A model generated the notes under the pieces. It ran no database searches, was not told the origin of the DNA, and worked only from the letters and a program-made list of their open reading frames with translations. From positions 3,844,001 to 3,908,000 of the forward strand of contig NZ_LR134356.1 of the NCBI RefSeq assembly GCF_900637195.1: a stretch of 64,000 nt of DNA. The letters run 5' to 3'. This DNA comes from Mycolicibacterium aurum. Lineage in GTDB: Bacteria > Actinomycetota > Actinomycetes > Mycobacteriales > Mycobacteriaceae. Numbering within the stretch: position 1 is the first letter of the stretch; the number at the start of each line of letters is the position of its first letter. A program made the translations under genes and the position numbers. Below, piece after piece: positions 25,800 to 34,317 of the stretch.

Positions 25800-25815
25800 C
25801 AGTAGGGCACTACTG
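25800..25815. terminator. Short inverted repeat between era and the PE-PPE gene
   Basis: A perfect 6-base-pair repeat CAGTAG-GGCA-CTACTG lies about 50 bases downstream of the era stop and 100 bases upstream of the PE-PPE-domain gene start. No T-run follows. It could help end the phoH-era transcript or be a protein site for the next promoter. This is weak evidence. Confidence 0.25.
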
Positions 25816-25867
25816 CAGTTTCATTGACCTCCGGCGGGACTACCTAATCTAGGCCCACGCGACTGAT

Positions 25868-26785
25868 TCAGAAGCCGAGCCGGCCAAGCTGTTTGGGATC
25901 GCGCTGCCAATTCTTCGCGATCTTGACGCGCAGGTCGAGATAGACCTTGGTGCCCAGCAGTGTCTCGATCTGGGTGCGGGCGGCGGTACCGACCTCACGT
26001 AGGCGGGCGCCACCCTTGCCGATCACGATGCCCTTCTGCGAATCTCGCTCGACATAGAGGATGGCGCGCACGTCGATCAGCGGATCGTCCTCGGGGCGGC
26101 CTTCTCGCTGCTCCACCTCGTCGATCACCACTGCCAGCGAGTGCGGGAGTTCGTCGCGCACACCTTCCAGTGCCGCCTCGCGGATCAGCTCGGCCATCAG
26201 CACTTCTTCGGGCTCGTCGGTGAGCTCGCCGTCGGGATAGAACGCGGGACCCGGCGGCAGTTGGGCGACAAGCACATTGGTGAGCACGTCGAGCTGGATA
26301 CCTGAGGTCGCCGACACCGGCACGATCTCGGTCTCGGGTCCCACCAACTCGCTCACGGCGAGCAGCTGTTCGCCGACCCGATCCTTGGACACCTTGTCGA
26401 TCTTGGTGACGATCGCGATCAGGGTCGTTCTCGGTGCGACGGCGCGGATCTGCTCGAAGATCCAGCGATCCCCCGGCCCGATTTTCTCGTCGGCCGGGAT
26501 GCACAATCCGATGACGTCGACCTCGGAGTAGGTGTTCTTGACCAGCTCGTTGAGCCGCTCGCCGAGCAGCGTGCGGGGCCGGTGCAGGCCTGGCGTGTCG
26601 ACCAGGACGATCTGAAAGTCGTCGCGATGGACGATGCCGCGAATGGTGTGCCGGGTGGTCTGCGGCCGGTTCGACGTGATCGCGACCTTCTCCCCGACCA
26701 GCGCGTTGGTCAGCGTCGACTTTCCCGTGTTCGGCCTACCGACGAAACAGACGAAGCCCGAACGGAATTCGGCGGCCGAGCTCAC
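25868..26785 (-). CDS. era: GTPase Era
   Basis: A 305-residue GTPase needed for 30S ribosome maturation through binding near the 3' end of 16S rRNA. All G motifs are visible: G1 GRPNTGKST (near residues 15-23), the G2 Thr in QTTRHTIRG, G3 DTPG, G4 TKID and G5 SATSG. The C-terminal KH domain includes ERDSQKGIVIGKGGARL near residue 250. GTG 26785 overlaps the stop of the preceding small gene by 4 bases (GTGA), so it is translationally coupled at the end of the phoH operon. The length is normal for the family. Confidence 0.97.
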   Translation of the reverse strand: MSSAAEFRSGFVCFVGRPNTGKSTLTNALVGEKVAITSNRPQTTRHTIRGIVHRDDFQIVLVDTPGLHRPRTLLGERLNELVKNTYSEVDVIGLCIPADEKIGPGDRWIFEQIRAVAPRTTLIAIVTKIDKVSKDRVGEQLLAVSELVGPETEIVPVSATSGIQLDVLTNVLVAQLPPGPAFYPDGELTDEPEEVLMAELIREAALEGVRDELPHSLAVVIDEVEQREGRPEDDPLIDVRAILYVERDSQKGIVIGKGGARLREVGTAARTQIETLLGTKVYLDLRVKIAKNWQRDPKQLGRLGF

Positions 26786-27105
26786 AGCGGGGTGCCCGAC
26801 CTGTCGGTGAAGATGAGCACGGCATCGCCGGACAGTTCCCGTACCGCCGCCACCCCCGCGTCGTCCGGCGTGCCTCCGACCAGCACGGCGGCTTCCAGCC
26901 CCGCCGCACCGCTGGACACCGCGGCCGCCACGGCGGCCTGCAGCGCAGTCAGCGTGAGCGCGTTCAGGCCGACAGGTGCGCCGGCGTAGGTGCGGCCGTC
27001 GAGATCACGCACGGCGGCGCCGCTGCCGGCCTCGGCCCGGCCCATCGCGCCACGGGCCAGCACCACCAGCTTGGCGTCCTCGCCGTCGATCGCCTGCTCG
27101 CTCAT
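26782..27105 (-). CDS. Cytidine deaminase-like protein, Rv2365c-like
   Basis: A 107-residue protein whose pattern of alternating beta strands and helices resembles the cytidine deaminase fold. Segments are GAAVRDLDGRTYAGAPVG, then a helix of TALQAAVAAAVSS, and the AVLVGG strand. However the zinc ligands of true deaminases (HAE/CAE and PCxxC) are absent and the protein has no cysteine at all, so it is probably catalytically dead. It is wedged between the CBS-domain gene and era with 4-base overlaps at both ends, as in Mtb (Rv2365c), implying tight co-expression with the ribosome-maturation genes. Function is unknown. Confidence 0.7.
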   Translation of the reverse strand: MSEQAIDGEDAKLVVLARGAMGRAEAGSGAAVRDLDGRTYAGAPVGLNALTLTALQAAVAAAVSSGAAGLEAAVLVGGTPDDAGVAAVRELSGDAVLIFTDRSGTPL

Positions 27106-28400
27106 TCGTGTCCTTCTCCGTTGGTGTCCTGCGGTTCGACGGGGCTGACCAGCACGGTGCCGATCCTGACCCGGCCCCGCGGATCCGGTCCGCCCTCGGC
27201 ACGCAGCCGCAGACGGTCCCACGTCACCTCGGCACCCGGCAGTGGTACCCGGCCCAGCTCGAAGGCGACCAGCCCGCCGACGGTGTCGACGTCGAAGTCC
27301 TCGCCGAACTCGATGTCGTAGAGCTCGCCGAGGTCTTCGATCGGGAGCCGGGCCGACACCCGGTACTGGCCGTCACCGAGCTCCTCGACCGGCGCCACCT
27401 CGTCGGTGTCGTACTCGTCGGCGATCTCGCCGACGATCTCCTCGAGCACGTCCTCGATCGTCACCAGTCCCGCGATCGCGCCGTATTCGTCGACCAGCAG
27501 CACCATGTGAACGCGGTCGCGCTGCATCTCACGCAGCAGCTCGTCCAGCGGCTTGGAGTCGGGGACGAACGCAGCCTTGCGCATCACGTCGGTGACCCGG
27601 GTGTCGCGGCCGCCGTTGGTCGAGTAGTACGTCTTCTGGACGAGGTCCTTGAGGTACACAACGCCGATGACGTCGTCGACGTTCTCGCCGATCACCGGGA
27701 TGCGGGAGTGCCCGCTGCGCACCGCCAGCGAGGTGGCCTGACCGGCGGTCTTCTCGCTCTCGATCCACACCATCTCGGTGCGCGGGACCATGACCTCGCG
27801 GGCAGGGGTGTCTCCGAGCTCGAACACCGACTGGATCATCCGGCGCTCGTCGTCGGCGACGACACCGCGCTGCTGGGCCAGGTCGACGACCTCACGCAGC
27901 TCGATCTCGGAGGCGAACGGGCCGTTGCGGAAGCCACGGCCGGGCGTCAGCGCGTTACCGATCAACACGAGCAGCCGGCTCACCGGCAGCAGCAGGACTG
28001 AAATCGCTTGCAGCGGAAGCGCCGTCACGAGGGCGATGGTGTAGGCGTTCTGCCTGCCCAGGGTGCGCGGGCCAACACCGACAGCGACGAAACTGACGAC
28101 CGCCATGATCGCCGCCGCCGCGACCAGTCCCCATGTGACGCCGAGCCCGCCGTCGAGGAATGCGGCCAGCAGCACGGTGGCGCTGACCTCGCAGGTGATG
28201 CGCAGCAGCACGATGAGGTTGATGTAGCGGGGCCGTTCGAGCATCACCCGGGAAAGGCGCACCGCCCCCGGCCGCTCGTCGCGGACCAGCTCCTCGACGC
28301 GGGCCATCGACACCGTGCTCAGCGCCGCATCCATGGCGGCGAACAGTCCGCCGAACAAGACCAGCACGATCGCGCTGATGAGTTGACCGGCAGGGTTCAC
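27102..28400 (-). CDS. CNNM/CorC-family membrane protein with CBS pair (Rv2366c-like)
   Basis: A 432-residue inner-membrane protein of the HlyC/CorC (CNNM/DUF21) type. Three to four N-terminal hydrophobic segments (about residues 5-170) are followed by a CBS-pair domain (about 200-340, including PVIGENVDDVIGVVYLKDLV and DEYGAIAGLVTIEDVLEEIVGE) and a C-terminal CorC_HlyC domain. Family members are implicated in Mg2+ or other divalent-cation homeostasis; the cation is not determined. The GTG at 28400 overlaps the ybeY stop by 4 bases. In Mtb this gene (Rv2366c) lies in the same operon between ybeY and the deaminase-like gene. Confidence 0.9.
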   Translation of the reverse strand: MNPAGQLISAIVLVLFGGLFAAMDAALSTVSMARVEELVRDERPGAVRLSRVMLERPRYINLIVLLRITCEVSATVLLAAFLDGGLGVTWGLVAAAAIMAVVSFVAVGVGPRTLGRQNAYTIALVTALPLQAISVLLLPVSRLLVLIGNALTPGRGFRNGPFASEIELREVVDLAQQRGVVADDERRMIQSVFELGDTPAREVMVPRTEMVWIESEKTAGQATSLAVRSGHSRIPVIGENVDDVIGVVYLKDLVQKTYYSTNGGRDTRVTDVMRKAAFVPDSKPLDELLREMQRDRVHMVLLVDEYGAIAGLVTIEDVLEEIVGEIADEYDTDEVAPVEELGDGQYRVSARLPIEDLGELYDIEFGEDFDVDTVGGLVAFELGRVPLPGAEVTWDRLRLRAEGGPDPRGRVRIGTVLVSPVEPQDTNGEGHE

Positions 28401-28987
28401 GATTCGTCGCCGAAGTTCACTTCATCGCCGGGGTGTGGATGATCGCCGGGGTGTGGACGATCGAAGTACCGGGATTTGTCGAGCAGCCGGCGGTCCTTGT
28501 CATTCTGCCGGTCCTGGTGGTAGGCCTCGACCTGTTCGGCGACCCATTCTTCGAGCAGTTCGCGCTGCAGGGCGAACATCTCTTTTTCCTCATCGGGTTC
28601 GGCGTGGTCGTAACCCAGCAGGTGCAGTACGCCGTGCACCGTGAGCAACGCCAGCTCCTGGCCGAGGGTGTGTCCCGCGTCGGCGGCCTGCGTGGCCGCG
28701 AACTCGGGGCACAGCACGATGTCACCGAGCATCGACGGTCCCGGCTCGGGCGAGTCCGGCCGCCCGCCGGGCTCGAGCTCGTCCATCGGGAAGCTCATCA
28801 CGTCGGTCGGACCGGGCAGATCCATCCAGCGCATGTGCAGATCGGCCATCGCCGGGGTGTCCAGCAGCACCATTGACAGTTCAGCGGCCGGATGCACGTC
28901 CATCTTGCGGATGACAAAACGGGCGACGCTGACCAATTCCTCTTCGGAAACGTCGATGCCCGATTCGTTGGACACCTCGATGCTCAT
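28397..28987 (-). CDS. ybeY: Endoribonuclease YbeY
   Basis: A 196-residue metalloendonuclease acting in 16S rRNA 3' end processing and ribosome quality control. The zinc motif HGVLHLLGYDH (three His, near residues 119-129) is intact, and MSFPMDE precedes it. The C-terminus is longer than the core family by about 40 residues and ends in a charged tail that includes two HPGD repeats encoded by the direct repeat at 28424-28459. It starts at ATG 28987, 29 bases after the phoH stop, and overlaps the next gene by 4 bases. Confidence 0.95.
   Translation of the reverse strand: MSIEVSNESGIDVSEEELVSVARFVIRKMDVHPAAELSMVLLDTPAMADLHMRWMDLPGPTDVMSFPMDELEPGGRPDSPEPGPSMLGDIVLCPEFAATQAADAGHTLGQELALLTVHGVLHLLGYDHAEPDEEKEMFALQRELLEEWVAEQVEAYHQDRQNDKDRRLLDKSRYFDRPHPGDHPHPGDEVNFGDES
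28424..28459. repeat. Tandem 18-bp direct repeat in the ybeY 3' end
   Basis: Two adjacent 18-base units (28424-28441 and 28442-28459), both opening ATCGCCGGGGTGTGGA, are 17/18 identical. They encode consecutive HPGD motifs in the YbeY tail. A frame-preserving repeat like this can vary in copy number without harming the reading frame. Confidence 0.85.
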
Positions 28988-29016
28988 CGCTTCTCAGCGT
29001 TCATGTTGGCAGTCCG

Positions 29017-30066
29017 TTACCTACGTGGGCGTCCGGCGCTGTGCGAGCGCCGCTCGGCCCGGTTCATCAGAGTCGGCTCCTCGGCCCTGGCGTAGGCGTC
29101 CACGATTTCGGCCACCAAGCGGTGCCGGACGACGTCGGCACTGGTGAGCTCGGCGAAGTGGATGTCGTCGATACCGTCGAGGATGCGCATGGCGGCGCGA
29201 AGACCCGACGAGGCGTTGCCGGGCAGGTCAACCTGCGTGATATCGCCTGTCACAACGATTTTCGAGTTGAAACCGAGGCGGGTGAGGAACATCTTCATCT
29301 GCTCGGCGGTGGTGTTCTGCGCCTCGTCGAGAATGATGAACGCATCGTTGAGCGTCCTGCCTCGCATGAATGCCAGCGGCGCCACCTCGATCACGCCGGC
29401 AGTCATCAGCTTGGGGATCAGCTCCGGGTCCATCATGTCGTGCAGCGCGTCGTACAGCGGGCGCAGGTACGGGTCGATCTTCTCGTAGAGCGTGCCCGGC
29501 AGAAAGCCCAGCGACTCACCGGCCTCCACCGCGGGGCGGGTCAGGATGATGCGGCTGACCTGCTTGGACTGCAACGCGGCGACAGCCTTGGCCATCGCGA
29601 GGTAGGTCTTGCCGGTGCCGGCCGGCCCGATACCGAACACGACGGTGTGCTTGTCGATCGCGTCGACGTAGCGCTTCTGGTTCAGCGTCTTGGGCCGGAT
29701 CGTCTTACCGCGACGCGACAGGATGTCCAGCGTCAGCACCTCGGCGGGCGACTCCTCGACACTTCCCGCCAGCATCGCCACGCTGCGCCGGACCGTGTCC
29801 GGGGTCAGCGGCTGGCCGCTGCCCACCACCTCGACCAGCTCGGCGATGACGCGCTCGGCGAGCGCGACGTCGGCGGGTTCGCCCGTCAGAGAGACGGCAT
29901 TGCCGCGGGCGTGGATATCAGCGGCGAGCATCGACTCAAGCGCGCGAAGATTCTCGTCGGAGGAACCCAACAGGCCCATGACCAGAGCGGGCGGCACATC
30001 GATCCTGCTGCTGCTTCGGACCGAGGCGTCAGATGCGTCCGAGCGTGCGTTCTCGCGGGGCGACAC
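29017..30066 (-). CDS. phoH: PhoH-family ATPase
   Basis: A 349-residue PhoH protein with Walker A GPAGTGKTYLAMA (near residue 153) and Walker B AFIILDEAQNT (near residue 253). PhoH/YbeZ partners YbeY and Era in rRNA and ribosome work, and the order phoH-ybeY-CBS-CDD-era here is the classic bacterial cluster. GTG 30066 is chosen; the open frame continues 26 codons to GTG 30144, but those codons are AT-richer than the gene and overlap the likely promoter. Downstream of mmpL there are 79 bases before this start, so it probably has its own promoter. Conserved with Mtb Rv2368c (phoH1, about 350 residues). Confidence 0.92.
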   Translation of the reverse strand: MSPRENARSDASDASVRSSSRIDVPPALVMGLLGSSDENLRALESMLAADIHARGNAVSLTGEPADVALAERVIAELVEVVGSGQPLTPDTVRRSVAMLAGSVEESPAEVLTLDILSRRGKTIRPKTLNQKRYVDAIDKHTVVFGIGPAGTGKTYLAMAKAVAALQSKQVSRIILTRPAVEAGESLGFLPGTLYEKIDPYLRPLYDALHDMMDPELIPKLMTAGVIEVAPLAFMRGRTLNDAFIILDEAQNTTAEQMKMFLTRLGFNSKIVVTGDITQVDLPGNASSGLRAAMRILDGIDDIHFAELTSADVVRHRLVAEIVDAYARAEEPTLMNRAERRSHSAGRPRR

Positions 30067-30145
30067 GTGTGGTTTTCTGCCTGCTTTCTGGGTAGCGCCT
30101 GATGATGCTGAGTGAAACCCCAGTTTAGCCCGGCGCACCGTCACG

Positions 30146-33052
30146 TCACAGCTGATATCCCCCCGGATCAGCCGGAGACGTCTGGACCGGCTGCAGACGA
30201 GGCGGACGCGGCGGTCGAGTGCGCACCACGAGCGGCCACCAGAACCAGCGGCCCAGCAGCGTCGCGATGGCGGGCATCATGAACGCCCGCACGATGAACG
30301 TGTCGAACAGCAGGCCCAGGCCGATCGTCGTTCCGACCTGCGCCATGATGCGCAGGTCGCTGACCACCATGGACCCCATCGTCAACGCGAACACCACCCC
30401 GGCGACCGTGACGACACTTCCGGTGCCGCCCATCGCACGGATGATGCCGGTTTTCAGACCGGCCGGGATCTCCTCCTTGAACCGCGACACCAGCAGCAGG
30501 TTGTAGTCCGATCCGACGGCGATCAGCGCGATGATCGACAGCGCGAGGACCATCCAGTGCAGCTCGATGCCCACGATGTGCTGCCAGATCAAGATCGAGA
30601 TGCCGAACGACGCCCCCAGCGACAGCGTGACCGTGCCGACGATCACCAGCGCGGCCACCAGGCTGCGGGTCAGCACCAGCATGATCATCAGCACCAGGCA
30701 CATCGCCGAGATCACCGCGATCAGCAGGTCGTACCGGGATCCGTCGGACATGTCCTTGAACGTCGCCGCGGTGCCGCCCAGCTGGATCGTCGCGCTCTCC
30801 AGCGGTGTGCCCTTGAGCGCCTCGATCGCGGCGATCTTGATGGGCTCGACCCGTTGCAGCGCCTCTTCGGTGGTCGGGTTGCCGCGGTGGGCGACGAGCA
30901 TGCGGACCGTCTTGCCGTCCGGCGAGAAGAACGCCTCCATCGCCCGCTTGAAGTCCTCGTTCTCGAACACCTCCGGCGGCAGATAGAACGAGTCGTCGTT
31001 CCTGGACTCGTCGAACGCCTTGCCCAGTTCGGTCGAGTCGCGGGTCAATTCGTCCATCTGGCCGTAGAACCCGTTCATCGTGGAGTACGTCGTCAGCATC
31101 ATCTGCTGCATGTTCTCCATCGTGGCGATCATCGGCGGGAAGGTCGCGAGCATCTCCGGCATCAGGACCTTCATCTGATCCATGTTCCCGATCGCCACGT
31201 CGAAGGTGTCGGTCATCGTGCTGATGCCGTCCATCGAGTCGAACAGCTGCCGGAACGCCCAGCAGATCGGGATGTTGTAGCACTTCGGTTCCCAGTAGAA
31301 GTAGTTGCGGACCGGCCGGAAGAAATCGTCGAAATCCGCTACGGTGCGCCGCAATTGGTGGACGGTGTCCCGCATGTCCTGCATGTCGTCGATCATCGCG
31401 ATGGTGACGTTGTTGAACCGGGACATCAGGTTCTGCATCTGCTTCATCGTCGCGATCGTCGTGCCGATCTCGTCGGCCTGCGTACGCATGTCCGCGATGC
31501 GGTCCTTCATCAGCTTCATGTTCTGCTGCTGCCCGACGCCCTGCATGCTGATCAGGAACGGAATCGAGGTGTGGGCGATCGGTGCGCCGTCCGGCCGGCT
31601 CGGTGCCTGCACGCGGGCCACCCCCTCCACGCCGAAGACCCGTTTGGCGAGGCGGTCCAGGATCAGGAAGTCCGACGGATTGCGCAGATCGCGGTCGGCC
31701 TCGACGAGCAGTACCTCGGGGCTCATCCGCGACAGCGAGAAGTGTTCGGTCGCCGCCTGCAGTCCCGCGTTGGCCGGAATCGACGCCGGGATGTAACGGG
31801 TGTCGTCGTAGCTGGTCTGGTAGCCCGGCAGCGCGGCAAGGCCGATCAGGGCCAGCGCCAGGGACGCCACTAGGATCGGGCCGGGCCAGCGCACCACCGT
31901 CGCGCCGACGCGCCGCCACGTGCGGATCCGCATGGCGCGCTTGGGTTCCAGCAGACCGAAGCGACTTCCGATGGTGACGATCGCGGGACCCAACGTGAGT
32001 GCGACCGCAACACCGGAGATGATGCCGACCGCGCACGGGACACCCATGCTCTGGAAGTAGGGCATCCGGGTGAACGACAGGCAGTACATGGCGCCGGCGA
32101 TCGTCAGGCCCGAGCCGAGCACGACGTGCGCGGTGCCGTGGAACATCTCGTAGTAGGCCTGTTCGTGGTCAGCGCCGGAGGCGCGGGCCTCCTGGTAACG
32201 GCCCACCAGGAAGATCGCGTAGTCGGTGCCCGCGGCGACGGCCAACGACACCAGCAGGTTCACCGCGAACGTGGACAGGCCGATGAGCTGCATGTGGCCC
32301 AACGCGGCGACGACCTGACGGGCCACCAGCATCTGGACACCCACCATGAGCAGCAGCAGGATCACCGTCGTGGCCGAGCGGTAGAAGAACAGCAGCAGCA
32401 CGATGATGACGACGAACGTCACCGCCAGGATCAACGCCATGCTGCTCTCGCCGGCGATGGTCACGTCGGCGGTCAGCGCCGCCGGCCCGGTGAGATGCAC
32501 GCGTACCCCGGCCGGCGGCGGTGAGGTGTCGACGACCTCCCGGACGGCCTCCACCGACTCGTTGGAGGCCGTCTCGCCCATGTTCCCGGCGAGGTAGAGC
32601 GTGACGTAGGCGGCTCTGCCGTCGGAGCTCTCGGCGGCTGCCTGGGTCAGCGGGTCACCCCACGTGTCCTGGATGTTGCGGACGTGGTCCGGCTCGGCCC
32701 TGAGCTTGTCCAGAAGCTGGTCGTAGTAGGCGTGGGCTTCGTTTCCGAGTGGTTGGTCGCCGTCCGGATGGTCTGGGTCGCTCTCCAACACGATGAGCGC
32801 GATGGAATCGGATTCCGACTCCCCGAACAGCCGGCCCATGTCGGCCATGGCCTGCATCGACGGCGCATCGCTCGGGCTCATCGACACGGCGTTCTGCGCG
32901 GCGACGATCTCGAGCTGAGGCACCAGCACGTTCAGCGCCACCACCACGAGTACCCAGGCGAGGATGATCGGGGCCGCGAGGTGGCGGATCCACTGCGCGA
33001 GGAACGTTGGCTCGCGCAGCTGCGTCTGCGCCGGGCGGTGGGACAGCCTCAT
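30146..33052 (-). CDS. mmpL4: MmpL-family RND transporter (MmpL4-like siderophore exporter)
   Basis: A 968-residue RND transporter in the plasma membrane with two halves of about six helices each. Each half follows a large periplasmic loop: after the first helix (LAAPIILAWVLVVVALN) and after the middle helices. RND-type motifs near residue 295 (VSLAVAAGTDYAIFLVGRYQ) and near residue 885 (AVGSDYNLLLVSRFKEE) hold the proton-relay Asp and Tyr positions. The length matches MmpL4 (967). ATG 33052 overlaps the mmpS stop (ATGA), so MmpS and MmpL are coupled. The IdeR-like box upstream of mmpS and the closeness to the mycobactin genes argue for (carboxy)mycobactin export. In Mtb the orthologue lies elsewhere (Rv0450c). 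The exact paralogue assignment is inference. Confidence 0.9.
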   Translation of the reverse strand: MRLSHRPAQTQLREPTFLAQWIRHLAAPIILAWVLVVVALNVLVPQLEIVAAQNAVSMSPSDAPSMQAMADMGRLFGESESDSIALIVLESDPDHPDGDQPLGNEAHAYYDQLLDKLRAEPDHVRNIQDTWGDPLTQAAAESSDGRAAYVTLYLAGNMGETASNESVEAVREVVDTSPPPAGVRVHLTGPAALTADVTIAGESSMALILAVTFVVIIVLLLFFYRSATTVILLLLMVGVQMLVARQVVAALGHMQLIGLSTFAVNLLVSLAVAAGTDYAIFLVGRYQEARASGADHEQAYYEMFHGTAHVVLGSGLTIAGAMYCLSFTRMPYFQSMGVPCAVGIISGVAVALTLGPAIVTIGSRFGLLEPKRAMRIRTWRRVGATVVRWPGPILVASLALALIGLAALPGYQTSYDDTRYIPASIPANAGLQAATEHFSLSRMSPEVLLVEADRDLRNPSDFLILDRLAKRVFGVEGVARVQAPSRPDGAPIAHTSIPFLISMQGVGQQQNMKLMKDRIADMRTQADEIGTTIATMKQMQNLMSRFNNVTIAMIDDMQDMRDTVHQLRRTVADFDDFFRPVRNYFYWEPKCYNIPICWAFRQLFDSMDGISTMTDTFDVAIGNMDQMKVLMPEMLATFPPMIATMENMQQMMLTTYSTMNGFYGQMDELTRDSTELGKAFDESRNDDSFYLPPEVFENEDFKRAMEAFFSPDGKTVRMLVAHRGNPTTEEALQRVEPIKIAAIEALKGTPLESATIQLGGTAATFKDMSDGSRYDLLIAVISAMCLVLMIMLVLTRSLVAALVIVGTVTLSLGASFGISILIWQHIVGIELHWMVLALSIIALIAVGSDYNLLLVSRFKEEIPAGLKTGIIRAMGGTGSVVTVAGVVFALTMGSMVVSDLRIMAQVGTTIGLGLLFDTFIVRAFMMPAIATLLGRWFWWPLVVRTRPPRPPRLQPVQTSPADPGGYQL

Positions 33053-33468
33053 GCCGACTTCGTGAAGCAGTAGATGTAGGCACTCACGTCGGAGGCGGTG
33101 CGCTCGTCCTTGACGGTGCCGTCGGCCGTGATCCGGCACCCGAGGTAGTCACCGTCGCCCTGTGCCACAACGTTTCCCACCATCGCCGGGGAGGTGGTCT
33201 CGACCTCGACAGACCAGGGCAGCGCCGCCCCGACGATCTGGTTCGGGTCGCCCTCGGCGTCGATGTAGTTGATGTCGGCGTACGCACCGGGCTGCCCGAA
33301 CACCTCGTAGCGGACCACCTTGGGGTCGGACCTGTCTCCGTCGCTGGACACGCTTCCCGCATAGGTGGGCAGCTGCTGCGAGCCGAAGATGTTGCGGATC
33401 CGCCATACCGCAAAGCCTCCGACGACCAACACGATCACCAACACGATCGGTATCCAGGCGCGGGTCAC
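33049..33468 (-). CDS. mmpS4: MmpS-family accessory protein (MmpS4-like)
   Basis: A 139-residue MmpS protein: an N-terminal membrane helix (PIVLVIVLVVGGFAVW) and a periplasmic beta-rich domain of about 110 residues with VVRYEVFGQPGAYADINYID and two Cys (GCRIT and YCF) that likely pair. MmpS proteins act as adaptors for MmpL transporters, and MmpS4/MmpL4 exports carboxymycobactin in Mtb. GTG 33468 is preceded by an IdeR-like box about 49 bases upstream. Its TGA overlaps the mmpL ATG by 4 bases. It lies between the phoH and rsmE units, a location not seen in Mtb. Confidence 0.88.
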   Translation of the reverse strand: MTRAWIPIVLVIVLVVGGFAVWRIRNIFGSQQLPTYAGSVSSDGDRSDPKVVRYEVFGQPGAYADINYIDAEGDPNQIVGAALPWSVEVETTSPAMVGNVVAQGDGDYLGCRITADGTVKDERTASDVSAYIYCFTKSA

Positions 33469-33516
33469 ACGGGTGAGAATCGGGAGTCCTTCTGGATGGG
33501 CGCAGCCTCGGGCATT

Positions 33517-33535
33517 GGAGGGAAGGCTAACCTAT
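33517..33535 (-). promoter_or_regulatory. IdeR-like iron box upstream of mmpS-mmpL
   Basis: Read on the minus strand it is ATAGGTTAGCCTTCCCTCC. It matches the 19-base palindromic IdeR consensus at 14 of 19 positions, with the left half ATAGGTTAGCCT nearly perfect. It lies 49 bases upstream of the mmpS start and includes a TAGGTT that could be a minus-10 element, so Fe-bound IdeR would block the promoter. Confidence 0.6.
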
Positions 33536-33573
33536 CTAGCGGGACCCCGGTGCGCTACCCCCAGGGGGTGTCG

Positions 33574-34314
33574 TCAGCTCCAGCGCGGCGTCAGGACGCC
33601 GAGTGCGCCGAGCGCCACCGCCGCGGCGGTCGACGTGCGCAGCACCGACGGGCCGAGGCGCACCGGGACGGCACCGGCCTCGGTCAGTGCGGTGATCTCG
33701 TCGTCGGAGATGCCACCTTCGGGACCGACCACCAGCGTCAATGCCCCCGCCTGCCCGACGGTCACACCGGTCAGCGGTTGCGTCGCCGATTCGTGGAGCA
33801 CCAGCACGCTGCCCGCCGGCGCGGCCCGCGTCGACTCGACCAGCCCGCTTGTGGAGATCACGCCGTCGACGGCAGGGATGTAGGGCCGTCGGGACTGCCG
33901 CGCCGCGGCTCGCGCAACGGCGCGCCACCGGCGCAACCCCTTGTCCACCTTGGCCGGACCGTCCCAGCGCGCCACGCACCGTGACGCCTGCCAGGCCACG
34001 AACCCGTCGGCGCCGACCTCGGTGGCCAACTCGATGGCGAGCTCGCTCCGGTCGGACTTCGGCAGCGCCTGGACGACGGTGACCGTCGGGGTGGGTGACT
34101 CGACGACTCTCCGGTCCTGCAGGCGGGCCGCCAAGCGGCCTTTCGCGACGTCCTCGACGACGCAACGCGCGACGGTGCCCGCGCCGTCGGACAGGTCGAG
34201 CTGCTCCCCCAGACGGGTTCTGCACACCGTGGCCGCGTGGTGACCCTCATCGCCGTCGACGACGGCCAGTTCACCGATGTCGGGAAGCGCGTCGACGTAG
34301 AAGAGGCTCCGCAT
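33574..34314 (-). CDS. rsmE: 16S rRNA m3U1498 methyltransferase RsmE
   Basis: A 246-residue SPOUT-family methyltransferase that methylates U1498 of 16S rRNA using S-adenosylmethionine. Motifs are QALPKSDRSELAIELATEVG (near residues 82-101), LVVGPEGGISDDEI near residue 194 and RLGPSVLRTSTAA near residue 222, which form the knotted cofactor site. The N-terminal PUA-like region begins MRSLFYVDALP. ATG 34314 lies 3 bases after the dnaJ stop, so this is the end of the hrcA-dnaJ2-rsmE operon, the Mtb arrangement Rv2374c-Rv2373c-Rv2372c. Confidence 0.95.
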   Translation of the reverse strand: MRSLFYVDALPDIGELAVVDGDEGHHAATVCRTRLGEQLDLSDGAGTVARCVVEDVAKGRLAARLQDRRVVESPTPTVTVVQALPKSDRSELAIELATEVGADGFVAWQASRCVARWDGPAKVDKGLRRWRAVARAAARQSRRPYIPAVDGVISTSGLVESTRAAPAGSVLVLHESATQPLTGVTVGQAGALTLVVGPEGGISDDEITALTEAGAVPVRLGPSVLRTSTAAAVALGALGVLTPRWS

Positions 34315-34317
34315 GGG

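Noticed and set aside
30557..31873. 438-residue His/Asp-rich frame opposite mmpL
   Set aside because: Composition is the usual antisense of a membrane-protein gene; no motif and no ribosome site.
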